Source: Sphingomonas sp. Y57 (GTDB lineage Bacteria > Pseudomonadota > Alphaproteobacteria > Sphingomonadales > Sphingomonadaceae). From it: a stretch of 64,000 nucleotides of DNA. A program made the position numbers and the translations under genes. Under the pieces are notes generated by a model that was given only the letters and a program-made list of their open reading frames with translations, made no database searches and was not told the DNA's origin. Shown here piece after piece: positions 23,802-33,115 of the stretch. The number at the start of each line of letters is the position of its first letter. Position 1 is the first letter of the stretch. Location of the stretch: positions 310,001 to 374,000 of the forward strand of contig NZ_LDES01000024.1 in the NCBI RefSeq assembly GCF_001015195.1, read 5' to 3'.

Positions 23802-25213
23802 CGCTCCCTCAGCGCCGTCCGCATGGAGTCGGTGAACGGCTCGAGCAGATAATCAAGGATCGAACGCTCGCCGGTGACGATTGCCACGCTGGCCGGCATG
23901 CCGGGAGTCAGGTGGACGTTGGGTCCCGCCTTGGCGAGATTGGCCGCCGGCACCGTGATCTCGGCGAGGAAGTGGCTGGCGCCGGTCTTCTCGTTCACGC
24001 GGGCGTCGGCCGACACCAGCGAGACGGTGCCGTCGACCGGCGAGACGAGCCGCGGGTTGAAGCCGAGCAGCGTCACCCGCGCCGGCATGCCCTTGCGGAC
24101 GTCGGAGATGTCGCGCGGCGATACTTCTGCCGCGATGACCAGCTCGGTGTTGGTGGGGACGATCTGCATCAGCGTCTGCCCGGCCCCGGCGACCCCGCCC
24201 TCGGTGAACTGGGTGAGGTTGAACACATAGCCGGCGACCGGGGCGCGGACTTCGGCCTGGTCGCGCAGGACCTGCGAGGCGCGCAGCTTCGGCACGGCGT
24301 CGGCGAGCTTTTCCTGCGCGGCGCGGATGCCGTCGGCAACCTCCGTCTGGTGGCGATCCTCGAGCTGGGCGATCTGAAGGCGGATCTGGCCGATCGATTG
24401 CCGGACCCGGGCGATGTCGGACATCACCGATCCCTTTTGCCCGCGGACCTGGACCGCGTTCCGCTCGAGCGCCAGCAGGCGGCTGTTCGGGGCGTAGCCC
24501 TGGCGCGCCAGCTCGCGTACGCCGTCCAGTTCCTCGCGGATGAGCTTGCTCTGGTCCTCGATCGCCTGGGCCTGGATGTTGAGGCCGCTGATCTGCGTCT
24601 CCAGCTGCTGGGCCTGCGAATTGAGCACGAGGGCCTGGCTGCGATAGAGCGTCATCCGGGTCTGGAACAGCGCGTCCTGGCCCTGGATCAGCGCGGCGAC
24701 GCGCGGATCGTTCATCCGGCTGCGCAGCTGAGGCGGGTAGGTGACGCCGGCCGCGTTGGCGGCCTCCGCCTGGAACCGCGCGATCTGCGCTTCCGAACTG
24801 TCCACTACGCTCTGGTAGATGTCGACGGAGGCGCCCGCCTGGCTGTCGTCGAAGCGGATCAGCAGCTGTCCCTTGGCGACCTTCTGCCCTTCGCGCACCA
24901 GGATCTCGCGGACCACGCCGCTTTCGAGGCGGCTCAGATTCTTGCTGTTGTTCTCGACCTTCACGACGCCCGTGGCCATCGCGGCGCCGGAGATCTTGAA
25001 GATGGCCGCCCAGACCAGCAGGGCGAAGACCAGGACGAGGACGACGATTCCGCCGGTCCGCATCGGGTGACGCAGGTCGCGCTCCAGTTCCGGGTCGCCC
25101 TGCGCCGAAGAGAGGCTGAACGCGACGGGAGCGGGGGAGGCGTCTTCGGCTTCCTTGTCGGGCTCTGGCTCGGCGCGGGTCAGCATGCGGCGGAGATCGG
25201 GGAGGAATTTCAC
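23798..25213 (-). CDS. HlyD-family type I secretion periplasmic adaptor
   Basis: 471 aa. A cytoplasmic N-terminus of ~45 residues is followed by one membrane segment (GGIVVLVLVFALLVWAAIF) and the family block VVKVENNSKNLSRLESGVV and ILVREGQKVAKGQLLIRFDD. A long coiled coil spans about residues 130-300, with a second lipoyl-like half (VRAPVAGYVFNLTQFTEGG) and a beta-barrel domain (VTLLGFNPRLVSPVDGTV). This is the PrtE/RsaE-like adaptor that links the inner-membrane ABC exporter to TolC. It overlaps the ABC gene and the sulfotransferase gene by 4 bases each, so the three are coupled. Confidence 0.95.
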   Translation of the reverse strand: MKFLPDLRRMLTRAEPEPDKEAEDASPAPVAFSLSSAQGDPELERDLRHPMRTGGIVVLVLVFALLVWAAIFKISGAAMATGVVKVENNSKNLSRLESGVVREILVREGQKVAKGQLLIRFDDSQAGASVDIYQSVVDSSEAQIARFQAEAANAAGVTYPPQLRSRMNDPRVAALIQGQDALFQTRMTLYRSQALVLNSQAQQLETQISGLNIQAQAIEDQSKLIREELDGVRELARQGYAPNSRLLALERNAVQVRGQKGSVMSDIARVRQSIGQIRLQIAQLEDRHQTEVADGIRAAQEKLADAVPKLRASQVLRDQAEVRAPVAGYVFNLTQFTEGGVAGAGQTLMQIVPTNTELVIAAEVSPRDISDVRKGMPARVTLLGFNPRLVSPVDGTVSLVSADARVNEKTGASHFLAEITVPAANLAKAGPNVHLTPGMPASVAIVTGERSILDYLLEPFTDSMRTALRER

Positions 25214-26931
25214 GACTTTGCCTCCGCCAGGGCAGCGACCGGCTTCTTCTGGGGCGTGAGCGAGCGCATCACCTCCTCGCGTGGGCCGAAGCGTTCGATC
25301 CGGCCGCCGCGCAGCATCATCAGTTTGTCGGCCTGGGCCAGGACGCTGGGTTTGTGGGACACCATGACCACGGTGGTTCCCCGCTGCCGGAGGCCCTTGA
25401 TCGCCTCGGCAAGCGCCGTTTCGCCGTCCGCGTCGAGGTTCGCGTTCGGCTCGTCGAGCACCACCACCTTGGGATCGCCGTAGAGCGTGCGGGCGAGACC
25501 GACGCGCTGCCGCTGGCCGGCCGAGAGGATGGAGCCGCCCTCGCCGAGCTCGGTCTCATAGCCCTTGGGAAGGCGCAGGATCAGTTCGTGCGCCCCCGCT
25601 GCACGGGCGGCCGTGATGATGTCGGCATCCTGCGCATCGGGCAGGAAGCGGCAGATATTGTTGCGCACCGTTCCCGCGAACAGTTCGGTGTCCTGCGGCT
25701 GATAGGCGACATGCTTGCCGAAATCGCCGCGCTCCCAGCTATAGACGTCGGCGCCGTCGAGCCGGACCGTGCCCGCCGTGGGCTTCCAGATGCCGACCAT
25801 CAGGCGCAGCAGCGTCGATTTGCCGGCGCCCGAGGGGCCGATGATGCCCACCATCTCACCCGGCTGGATCAGGAAGGAAGCGCCGACGAGGATCGGTGTG
25901 GGCGAAGCCTTGGTCGAGAAGCTGACCCCCTCGAACGCGATCCGTCCCTGCGGAACGGGAAGCTGGGTCGCCGGTACCGGCAGCTCATAGTCGCCGAGCA
26001 CCTTTTCCAGCCGGCGATAGGCTTGCGATGCCTCGAACAGGATCTTCCACGATCCGACGATCCTGTCGATCGGCGCCAGCGCGCGGCTCGCGAGGATCAT
26101 GTTGGCGAACAGCAGGCCGGACGCGATGTCGCCGGCGATCACCAGATAGGCGCCGACCGCGATGGTGGCGATCTGGATCGCCATGCGTACGAACCGGATC
26201 GCGCTGGAGTAGAAGCTGCCCCGGCCGCTCGCCACGATCGTCATCCGCTGCGCCATCTGGCGATAGCCGGCCCAGGCGCTGCCCAGTGTCGGCAACATTC
26301 CCAGCGCGCGGACGACCTCCGCATTGCGCAGCGCGGCGTCGGTGAAGGAATAGCTCTTGATCGAGGCGGCGCTCGCCTGCTTGAGCGCGGAATGGGTGGC
26401 GCGATCCTGGAGGAGCGCCAGGATCAGCAGGATGATGCCGCCGACCAGCGTGACGACACCGATCCATGGATCGATGATGAACAGCAGGCCCATGAAGATC
26501 GGCATCCAGGGCAGGTCGAACAGGACGCTGACCGCGGCCCCGCTGATCGCGCTGCGGATCGCGTCGAGGTCGCGCAGCGCCTGTGCGTGCGATCCGCCTA
26601 CGCGCCTGACGACGAGGTCGAACAGCGCCGCGAAGGTGGGGCTGGCGAGCTGGCGGTCGAAGGCCATCGAAAAGGTGGTCAGCACCTGCGTGCGATAATG
26701 GTCGAGCACGCCGGAGACGAGGAACACCACCAGCGCGCCGCCGGTCAGCACGAGCAGGGTCGAGCCGCTGTGACTGTTGAGAACGCGCGAGTATATCTGG
26801 TTGGTGTAGATCGGCAGCGCCAGGTAGAGCAGGTTGCTCGCGAGGCTGAACAGGGCCGCGCAGATGAAGGAATTCTTCCCCTTCTTCAGGGCATCGGTGA
26901 TCATGTTCTTTTCGAACAGGACGGATATCAT
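25210..26931 (-). CDS. Type I secretion ABC transporter (permease-ATPase)
   Basis: 573 aa from ATG 26931; a TTG 12 codons upstream and an ATG at 26904 are the alternatives. The N-terminal half has about six membrane segments with no C39 peptidase or C39-like domain, as in PrtD/RsaD-type exporters of RTX proteases and S-layer proteins. The ATPase half has Walker A GIIGPSGAGKSTLLRL, Q-loop AYQPQDTELFAGTV, signature LSAGQRQRVGLAR, Walker B VVVLDEPNANLD and an H-loop in VVMVSHKPS. It powers export of a C-terminal-signal protein in one step across both membranes; the RTX protein at 21359 is the obvious candidate. 88 bases separate it from the TolC gene upstream. Confidence 0.95.
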   Translation of the reverse strand: MISVLFEKNMITDALKKGKNSFICAALFSLASNLLYLALPIYTNQIYSRVLNSHSGSTLLVLTGGALVVFLVSGVLDHYRTQVLTTFSMAFDRQLASPTFAALFDLVVRRVGGSHAQALRDLDAIRSAISGAAVSVLFDLPWMPIFMGLLFIIDPWIGVVTLVGGIILLILALLQDRATHSALKQASAASIKSYSFTDAALRNAEVVRALGMLPTLGSAWAGYRQMAQRMTIVASGRGSFYSSAIRFVRMAIQIATIAVGAYLVIAGDIASGLLFANMILASRALAPIDRIVGSWKILFEASQAYRRLEKVLGDYELPVPATQLPVPQGRIAFEGVSFSTKASPTPILVGASFLIQPGEMVGIIGPSGAGKSTLLRLMVGIWKPTAGTVRLDGADVYSWERGDFGKHVAYQPQDTELFAGTVRNNICRFLPDAQDADIITAARAAGAHELILRLPKGYETELGEGGSILSAGQRQRVGLARTLYGDPKVVVLDEPNANLDADGETALAEAIKGLRQRGTTVVMVSHKPSVLAQADKLMMLRGGRIERFGPREEVMRSLTPQKKPVAALAEAKS

Positions 26932-27019
26932 CGCGCAGTCGTTCCTGGTTGCGGCATCCGCCGGCAAGGCCGTAGAAAGCGGCTCATTACCATCGTGGCC
27001 CGTGCTCGGCTAAGGCTTT

Positions 27020-28654
27020 TCATCGGCGATCGTCGGGCAGCGGCGGCGGGTCGCCATAGTCGCCGACGATCGAAGGAATCTCGCCCGCGGTCACGACCCG
27101 GCTCTTGCTGATCGGGGTGAGCGGTTCTTCCGCCGAAGCCTTGGGCGGCGGCGGCGGCATCGCCGTCGCTCCGGTCGGCTTCGGCTGGTTGGCGCGGCGC
27201 AGGTCGACCTTGGGCGGCGCATAGGGGCTCGCCGAACCGATCCGGTCGAGCAGCATCGCCGCGGGTTCGGTCGGGGAGATGCCGCGCCAGCGGACGCTCT
27301 TGAACTCGGCCTCGGGATCGCGCACCGGAATCGCCGAATTGACCGTGCGCGCGTCCAGCCGGCCCATCGCCAGCAGCAGCGAGGCGCGCGCGACATATTC
27401 GCTGTAGCGGTTCGACAGCAGCGTCAGCTGCGCTGACGCCAGTTCCTGTTCGGCGTTGAGCACGTCGGTCGTGCTGCGCAGGCCATATTGTTCCTCGCGC
27501 TGCATGCCGGCGAAGGTGATCTGGGCGGCTTCGACCTGGCGACGGCCGGCGACGACGGCGACGCGCGCCGCGGACAGCTGGCTCCACGCCAGGACGACGT
27601 CCTGGAGGGCCTGCCGCCGCTCCGCATCGACCACCGCCTGCGCGGCATTGTTCTGGTCCTGCGCCTGGCGGATGCGCGATCGGATCGTACCCGCCTGGAA
27701 CAGGGGCTGGGTGATGGTGATCTGCGCGGTCACGCGCGTCTCAAGATTGTTGCTGTCATAAGGCGACAGCGGGCCGACCTTGCCGGCGTTGGCGCTGATC
27801 GATGCCTGTGGACGCTGTTCGCCGCGCTGCTGCGCGATGTTGGCGCGGCTCGCTTCCTCGGAGAAGCGCGCCGCGGTGAGATTGGCATTCTCCTGGTCGG
27901 CGATGGCGAAGGCCTCGTCGATCGTCTCGGGCAGGCCGGGCAGTTCGGGCAGCGGCTGCAGCTCGCCCGGTTCATGGCCGACGATCCGCAGATAGTCACC
28001 GCGGCTGATCGCGAGCTGGGCCTCGGCCGAGGCGAGCTGGCTCTCGCCGGCCGCGAGCCGGGCGTCCGACTGGGCGACGTCGGTGATCGTCGCGTCGCGC
28101 ACCTTGCGGCGGGCGCGGCGTTCGGCGAGCTGCTCGCGCAGCGCCGCGACATTCTCGCGCGCCACCTCCAGCCGCTGCTGGTCGCGTAGCACCGCGCCAT
28201 AGGCCTGGATGACGAGGCGGACCACTTCGCCCTCGACCCGGCGGAGCTGTTCCTGGCTGCCGCGGACATTCGCGCGGGCTTCGGCGAGCGCGCCGCGCAA
28301 TCGACCACCGCTATAGACCGGCTGGCGTATGCCGATGCTCAGTTCGCCATCGTAGCTGTCGGCCGAACGCTGCCGGAGCTTCTGATAATCGTAGGTCGCC
28401 TGGCCGGTGATCGAGATGCTCGGCCCATATTGGCCGCGCGTCTGGACGTAGGTCTCGTTGGTGCTCTTCTGGCGATAGCGCTGCTCGACGAGGGTCGGGT
28501 TGGTCGCATAGGCGGCCTCCACGGCGTCCATCAGCGTTTCGGCATGGGCGGAAAGCGGAACGCAGGCCAGCAGCACCGAACCCAGCATCAACCGCCGGGC
28601 GCGGGCACGATGATTTGCCGGTCGAGGTTCGCGTCCCTGCTTCTCGAAGATCAT
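27020..28654 (-). CDS. TolC-family outer-membrane channel for type I secretion
   Basis: 544 aa. ATG 28654 (MIFEKQGREPRPANH) gives a good signal peptide ending CVPLSAHAET; codons before it are less likely. The mature part has the TolC pattern: LMDAVEAAYATNPTL, QTRGQYGPSISITGQATYDY, IRQPVYSGGRLRGAL, then the internal repeat with VTAQITITQPLFQAGTIRSR and the matching helical pairs. ERVNVL-like EEQYGLRSTTDVLNAEQELA is the conserved second-repeat helix. The C-terminus is long, Pro-rich (AMPPPPPKA) and probably periplasmic. First gene of the operon TolC-ABC-HlyD-sulfotransferase. Confidence 0.94.
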   Translation of the reverse strand: MIFEKQGREPRPANHRARARRLMLGSVLLACVPLSAHAETLMDAVEAAYATNPTLVEQRYRQKSTNETYVQTRGQYGPSISITGQATYDYQKLRQRSADSYDGELSIGIRQPVYSGGRLRGALAEARANVRGSQEQLRRVEGEVVRLVIQAYGAVLRDQQRLEVARENVAALREQLAERRARRKVRDATITDVAQSDARLAAGESQLASAEAQLAISRGDYLRIVGHEPGELQPLPELPGLPETIDEAFAIADQENANLTAARFSEEASRANIAQQRGEQRPQASISANAGKVGPLSPYDSNNLETRVTAQITITQPLFQAGTIRSRIRQAQDQNNAAQAVVDAERRQALQDVVLAWSQLSAARVAVVAGRRQVEAAQITFAGMQREEQYGLRSTTDVLNAEQELASAQLTLLSNRYSEYVARASLLLAMGRLDARTVNSAIPVRDPEAEFKSVRWRGISPTEPAAMLLDRIGSASPYAPPKVDLRRANQPKPTGATAMPPPPPKASAEEPLTPISKSRVVTAGEIPSIVGDYGDPPPLPDDRR

Positions 28655-28904
28655 CCGAATTCGCCGCCAGTCGCGGTCGGCTCCACCCTCGGCATGACTG
28701 TCATGCCGGGGCGCCCCCATAGCTGCCTGTACGCGGCTGTCAATGACATCGCTCGCTTGCTGCAGCCTTAACGGCTTGCCTTAAAAGCGCTCCTGTTCCT
28801 AAGGAGCCATTTTTCCTGGGCCGTCCTTTCCGCCGGTCGTCGAGAGTTTCCCGGATGGCTCGTGGCTATTTCTCCGTCCCGTTCCGCATGTTAACCGGCA
28901 TCGC
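28655..28904. promoter_or_regulatory. Divergent promoter region between T1SS operon and the 1385-aa glycosyltransferase
   Basis: 250 bases. It contains GCTCCT-GTTCCTA-AGGAGC (28789-28807) followed by CATTTTT, which resembles a small terminator or operator, and a repeated CCTTAA seven bases apart just before it. No promoter boxes can be assigned with confidence. Confidence 0.4.
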
Positions 28905-31900
28905 ATGATGGGGGGATTTCTACGCAGGCGCGCCGCCCGGCGCGCATTTGTAAGGGCGAGTGCCGAACGCGATGGCGGGCGGTGGGCGGCGGCGGCCGTG
29001 CACTATCGGCGCTATCTCCGCCATCGCCCCGATGATTTCGCGATCTGGGTGCAGCTGGGCCACATGTTGGGCGACAGCGGCGATCCGGCCGGGGCCGATC
29101 AGGCCTACCGAACCGCGCATGCGCTGAATCCCGACGATGCCGATCTCGCCCTGTGCCGCGGGCATCTGGCCCGGCGGGGCGGCGATATCGAGGCGGCGAT
29201 CGCCTTCTATCGCCGCAGCTTCGAACTCGACGGCAATGATCGCGCCGGCAATGCGCTGGCGGAGCTGGCGGCAGAGACCGGCGGCGACTCGGAGCCCGAC
29301 CCGGCGCCGGTCCACGGCGGGCGGATCGACGGCTGGTTCGAGCGGTCTGTCTCCGGCGTCCTGTGGGAGGACGGCGTCGAGGACCCCTGGGTCGTGTTCC
29401 GCGCGGGCGACCGGCTGGTCGGTCAGGCGCGGCCGGGCCGCAACGAGGATGGCGCGCTCGAATTCCGCACCACGCTCGACGTCGAGCTGGGCGAGAACGG
29501 CGAGGGGGTGGAGGTGATCGCCCGGCGCATGCCGGACGGGGCCATGCTCGAGCCCGGTCCGATCTTCCTCTTCCCTCCGTCGCGGCATCCCGCCGATCAT
29601 CCGGTCGCCTGGTCGGTTCCGGCGGAAATCGTAAAGCCGTTCGACCTGCCGCCCGGGGGAGAGGTGGCGCTGTTCGTGACCCATTCCCGCTCGGGCAAGA
29701 TCAAGCCCAACGTGCTGCCCTATGTCCGGGCGCTCAAGCAGGCCGGTATCGCCATATTCCTGGTCGCGACAGTCGATCGGCCGGTCGACCTGCCCGCCGA
29801 ACTGCTCGATATCGTCGATGCCGCAATGGTGCGTCGCAACGCCGGTTACGACTTCGCCGCCTGGGCTCATGCGCTGAAGCTCTATCCCCGTCTGTTCGGC
29901 GCCGGGACCCTCTACCTCGTCAATGACAGCGTCGTGCCGGCGGCGGACCCGGCGCGGATCGGTGCCGTCGTGGAGCGGGTGCGCCGCAGTGGCGCCGACC
30001 TGATCGGCCTGACCGAAAGCCATGAATGGCGCTGGCACGTCCAGAGCTATTTCCTCGCGATCAAGCCGGGGCTCCTCGCGTCGCGTTCGTTCCACGGTTT
30101 CATGGGCGACGTCCGGCTGTTGACCCGCAAGGACCATGTCATCCGCGCCTATGAGGTGCGGCTGGCCGAGATCGCCGAGGAGGCGGGACGCTCGGTGGAG
30201 ATACTGTTCCCCAGCGCGACCGCGATCAACCCGACCCTGTTCGGATGGCGCGAGCTGCTGGGGCAGGGGATGCCTTTTGTAAAGGTGCTGCTGTTGCGGG
30301 GCGCCTTCGATGCGATCGATATTGAAGGTTGGCGCGACGTCCTCGCCGAGGCGGGGTTCGACGTGGCGCTCGCCGAGGCGACCATCGCGGCCGGCGCGGA
30401 GGAGGGCCCCGTCGACGATGGCGGGCGCCTGCTCGCCCGGCGCCTGCCCTCCGGGTTGCGGGCGGAGCGGCCGCTCAGGGTCGCCTTCTTCGGACCCTGG
30501 AACTATGACAACGGCCTTGGCCATGCCAGCCGCGGGATCATCGCGGCGATCCGGCGTACCGGCGTCTTGCTCAACCTGCATCCCGTCAAGCGGCCCTTCC
30601 ACATCCACAAGCCGCTGGTCCCGCCGGCCGACCTGCTCGACTTCGAAGGCGTGCCGGATGTCGCGATCGTCCATCTCAATCCCGACAGCTGGCACCTGCT
30701 GACCGACGAACAGCATGCCCTGATCGCCCAGGCGAAGCGCCGCATCGGCTACTGGGTCTGGGAGATGGGTCATATTCCGCCCGCCTGGCGCCGGAACTTC
30801 GGCGCGGTCGACCGGATCTGGGCGCCGAGCCGCTATTGCGCCGATCTGTTCGAGGCGCAGGGTGCCGTGCCTGTCGATGTGGTGCCGCACGCGGTGCCGG
30901 TCGGCGAGCCGGTGGAGCCGGATCGGGCCGGGACGCTCGCGCGGCTGGGTCTCCCGGCCGACCGGCGCGTCATCCTCTACATATTCGACGGGTCGAGCTA
31001 TCTCGTCCGCAAAAACCCGGCCGCCCTGGTCCGTGCCTTTTCCGCATCGGGACTCGCTACGCGGGGCTGGTCGCTGCTGCTCAAGACCAAGCACCTCCAT
31101 GACCGGCCCGAGGAAGGCGAGGCATTCCGCGCGCTCGCCGAAGGGACCGAGGGCGTCGTAGTGATAGACCGTGCGATGGCGGCCGAGGAACTCGCCGACC
31201 TGACGGCGCTTGCCGACATCTATGCCTCGCCGCATTGTTCCGAAGGGTTCGGCCTGACCATCGCCGAGGCGATGGCGGCGGGAAAGCCGGTGGTGGCGAC
31301 CGACTTCGGCGGCAGCCGCGACTTTCTCGACGCATCGGTCGGCTGGCCGGTCAAGGCCCATCACTGGAAGCTCGAGCAGGATTTCGGCCACTATACCGAG
31401 GGGGGCGAATGGGCGCGGATCGACGAGCCGGCGCTCGCCGCCACCCTGGCGCGTGCCGCCCAGGCCGTCGACGCGGGCGATGACGGCAAGGGTGCCGCCG
31501 CCCGTGACCGGATCGCCGCGCAACTCTCCTACGACGCGGTGGCCGAACGGATCACCGCGAGCTTCGCGGCATTGCGCGAGACGCCGTCCGGCGGCGGCGT
31601 CATCATCCAGCCGAACCTTCTGGCCGGCATGCCGGTCGAGCGGGCGATCCTCGGTCCGGGGCTGAGCCTCGTCGCCCTCGCGCCCGATGGAGCGCTTGAT
31701 CGGCCATTGCCCGACGACCTGCCGGCCGATCGCGATGCGTGGGTCATACTCGCGCCGCGCGACGCCGTCCTCGCGCCGATGATCGAACGGGACTGGCGCG
31801 AGGCGACCGAGATGCGGCCCGATGTCGGCATCTTCTACGGCGACGATTTCGCGGCCGGTGCGGAGCGGGGGCTCGACCAGCTCCGGCTGAAGCCTGCCTT

Positions 31901-33062
31901 CGACCTCACCCTGTTCGCGGCGCAGGACTATATCGGTGCGCCGCTGATCGTCCGGGCCTCGGTGCTGGCCGAATTGGGTCTGCGCGCGGAGATGGGCGCC
32001 GCCTTGCTCGACGACCTCCTGCTGCGCGCGCATCAGGCGGGCGTATCGATCGACCGGATCGCGAAGGTACTGCTGCTCCATCCGGGCCCGCGGCCGCAGC
32101 TGGACCCGGTGGTGCGGCAGGGGATGCTGGCCGCTCACCCTCGTTTCGCCCACCACCGCTTCCGCCCGGGCCGGGCCCCCGGCACGCTCGCGCAGGAACG
32201 GGTGTTCGGCCGCGATCATCCCCCGGTGTCGCTGCTCATCCCGACCCGGCGGAGCAAGCTGCCCGGCGGTCGCACCGCCTATGTCGAGCGGTTGCTGAAG
32301 GCGCTGGCCGGCACCGACTGGCCGATGGACCGGCTGACGGTGATTGTCGGCGACGACGTGCGCGGGGAGCCCGCCTGGGCGAGCCGCGCCTGGCCCTTCG
32401 CGCTGCGCCGGATCGAGACGCCGAGGGGCGACGATGAACCGTTCAACTATGCCGCGAAGATGAACCGGCTGTGGCGCGCCGCCGAGAGCGAGCAGATCGT
32501 TATGATGAACGACGATCTTCTCCCCGCCGAACCAGGCTGGCTGAAGGCGCTGATCACCTTCACTATGGACTCGGGCGTCGGCGGCGTCGGCGGGCGCCTC
32601 CTCTACGAGGACGGCAGGCTCCAGCATGCCGGCATCGGGCCGTTGTTCGGCGCGATTGCCCATGTGTGGGCCGGCCGCGAACGCGCCGCTGGCAGCTATC
32701 AGGATTGGGCGCTGGTCCAGCGCGAATGGTCGGCGGTGACGGGCGCCCTGTTCGCGACGCGGCGATCGCTGATGGAGGAGGTCGGCGGCTTCGACGAGCA
32801 GTTCACGCTCGAATATAATGATATCGACCTCTGCCTGCGGCTGCGCGCGCTGGGGTACCGCATCGTCTATACGCCCGAGGCGGAGATGGTCCATGCCGAA
32901 CGTGCCTCGCGCGGCGACATGCCGGCCGGCGGCGACCAATATGCTGTCTTCCACCAGCGCTGGAGCCGGTGGCTCGACAACGATCCGTCCTGGCACCCCT
33001 GGTTGCGCCGCGACAGTTTCGAGATGATGCCCATCGACGATCCCGGTGCCTGGTATCGCTAG
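28905..33062 (+). CDS. Giant glycosyltransferase: TPR + RgpF-like + GT4 + GT2
   Basis: 1385 aa from ATG 28905 (an ATG follows directly). Residues ~20-120 are TPR-like helices (AAAAVHYRRYLRHRPDDFAIW, ADQAYRTAHALNPDDADLAL). Residues ~245-500 resemble RgpF (EVALFVTHSRSGKIKPNVLP, MVRRNAGYDFAAWAHAL, LYLVNDSVV). Residues ~523-910 are GT4: VAFFGPWNYDNGLGHASRGI, YWVWEMGHIPPAW, CSEGFGLTIAEAMAAGKPVV. Residues ~1107-1360 are a GT2 (VSLLIPTRRSK, MMNDDLLPAEPGWL, GALFATRRSLMEEVGGFDE, YNDIDLCLRLRALGYRI). Architecture parallels the 1301-aa protein at 14965 but with different order and a TPR start. No membrane segment; probably works on a lipid-linked glycan at the inner face of the inner membrane. Confidence 0.86.
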   Translation: MMGGFLRRRAARRAFVRASAERDGGRWAAAAVHYRRYLRHRPDDFAIWVQLGHMLGDSGDPAGADQAYRTAHALNPDDADLALCRGHLARRGGDIEAAIAFYRRSFELDGNDRAGNALAELAAETGGDSEPDPAPVHGGRIDGWFERSVSGVLWEDGVEDPWVVFRAGDRLVGQARPGRNEDGALEFRTTLDVELGENGEGVEVIARRMPDGAMLEPGPIFLFPPSRHPADHPVAWSVPAEIVKPFDLPPGGEVALFVTHSRSGKIKPNVLPYVRALKQAGIAIFLVATVDRPVDLPAELLDIVDAAMVRRNAGYDFAAWAHALKLYPRLFGAGTLYLVNDSVVPAADPARIGAVVERVRRSGADLIGLTESHEWRWHVQSYFLAIKPGLLASRSFHGFMGDVRLLTRKDHVIRAYEVRLAEIAEEAGRSVEILFPSATAINPTLFGWRELLGQGMPFVKVLLLRGAFDAIDIEGWRDVLAEAGFDVALAEATIAAGAEEGPVDDGGRLLARRLPSGLRAERPLRVAFFGPWNYDNGLGHASRGIIAAIRRTGVLLNLHPVKRPFHIHKPLVPPADLLDFEGVPDVAIVHLNPDSWHLLTDEQHALIAQAKRRIGYWVWEMGHIPPAWRRNFGAVDRIWAPSRYCADLFEAQGAVPVDVVPHAVPVGEPVEPDRAGTLARLGLPADRRVILYIFDGSSYLVRKNPAALVRAFSASGLATRGWSLLLKTKHLHDRPEEGEAFRALAEGTEGVVVIDRAMAAEELADLTALADIYASPHCSEGFGLTIAEAMAAGKPVVATDFGGSRDFLDASVGWPVKAHHWKLEQDFGHYTEGGEWARIDEPALAATLARAAQAVDAGDDGKGAAARDRIAAQLSYDAVAERITASFAALRETPSGGGVIIQPNLLAGMPVERAILGPGLSLVALAPDGALDRPLPDDLPADRDAWVILAPRDAVLAPMIERDWREATEMRPDVGIFYGDDFAAGAERGLDQLRLKPAFDLTLFAAQDYIGAPLIVRASVLAELGLRAEMGAALLDDLLLRAHQAGVSIDRIAKVLLLHPGPRPQLDPVVRQGMLAAHPRFAHHRFRPGRAPGTLAQERVFGRDHPPVSLLIPTRRSKLPGGRTAYVERLLKALAGTDWPMDRLTVIVGDDVRGEPAWASRAWPFALRRIETPRGDDEPFNYAAKMNRLWRAAESEQIVMMNDDLLPAEPGWLKALITFTMDSGVGGVGGRLLYEDGRLQHAGIGPLFGAIAHVWAGRERAAGSYQDWALVQREWSAVTGALFATRRSLMEEVGGFDEQFTLEYNDIDLCLRLRALGYRIVYTPEAEMVHAERASRGDMPAGGDQYAVFHQRWSRWLDNDPSWHPWLRRDSFEMMPIDDPGAWYR

Positions 33063-33082
33063 GACGAGGGGATAAAAGTCTA

Positions 33083-33101
33083 GGCTCGGACGGGTCGAGC
33101 C
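33083..33101 (+). terminator. Small hairpin between two glycan genes
   Basis: GGCTCG (33083-33088) pairs with CGAGCC (33096-33101) around a 7-base loop, 20 bases after the stop. There is no T-run, so partial termination or mRNA-end protection is as likely as full termination. Confidence 0.35.
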
Positions 33102-33115
33102 GCTAACCGCTTGCC

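Noticed and set aside
28920-32996. Long antisense frame (about 1360 codons) opposite the 1385-aa transferase
   Set aside because: Same reason: low-complexity Arg/Gly/Asp-rich translation, no start signal, and full overlap with a gene with recognised domains.
13752-33109. GCTAACCG/GTTAACCG close to the starts of the genes at 13784, 28905 and 33116
   Set aside because: It resembles a CtrA-like half-site, but spacing to the start varies (25, 8 and 7 bases) and no second half-site with correct distance was found.
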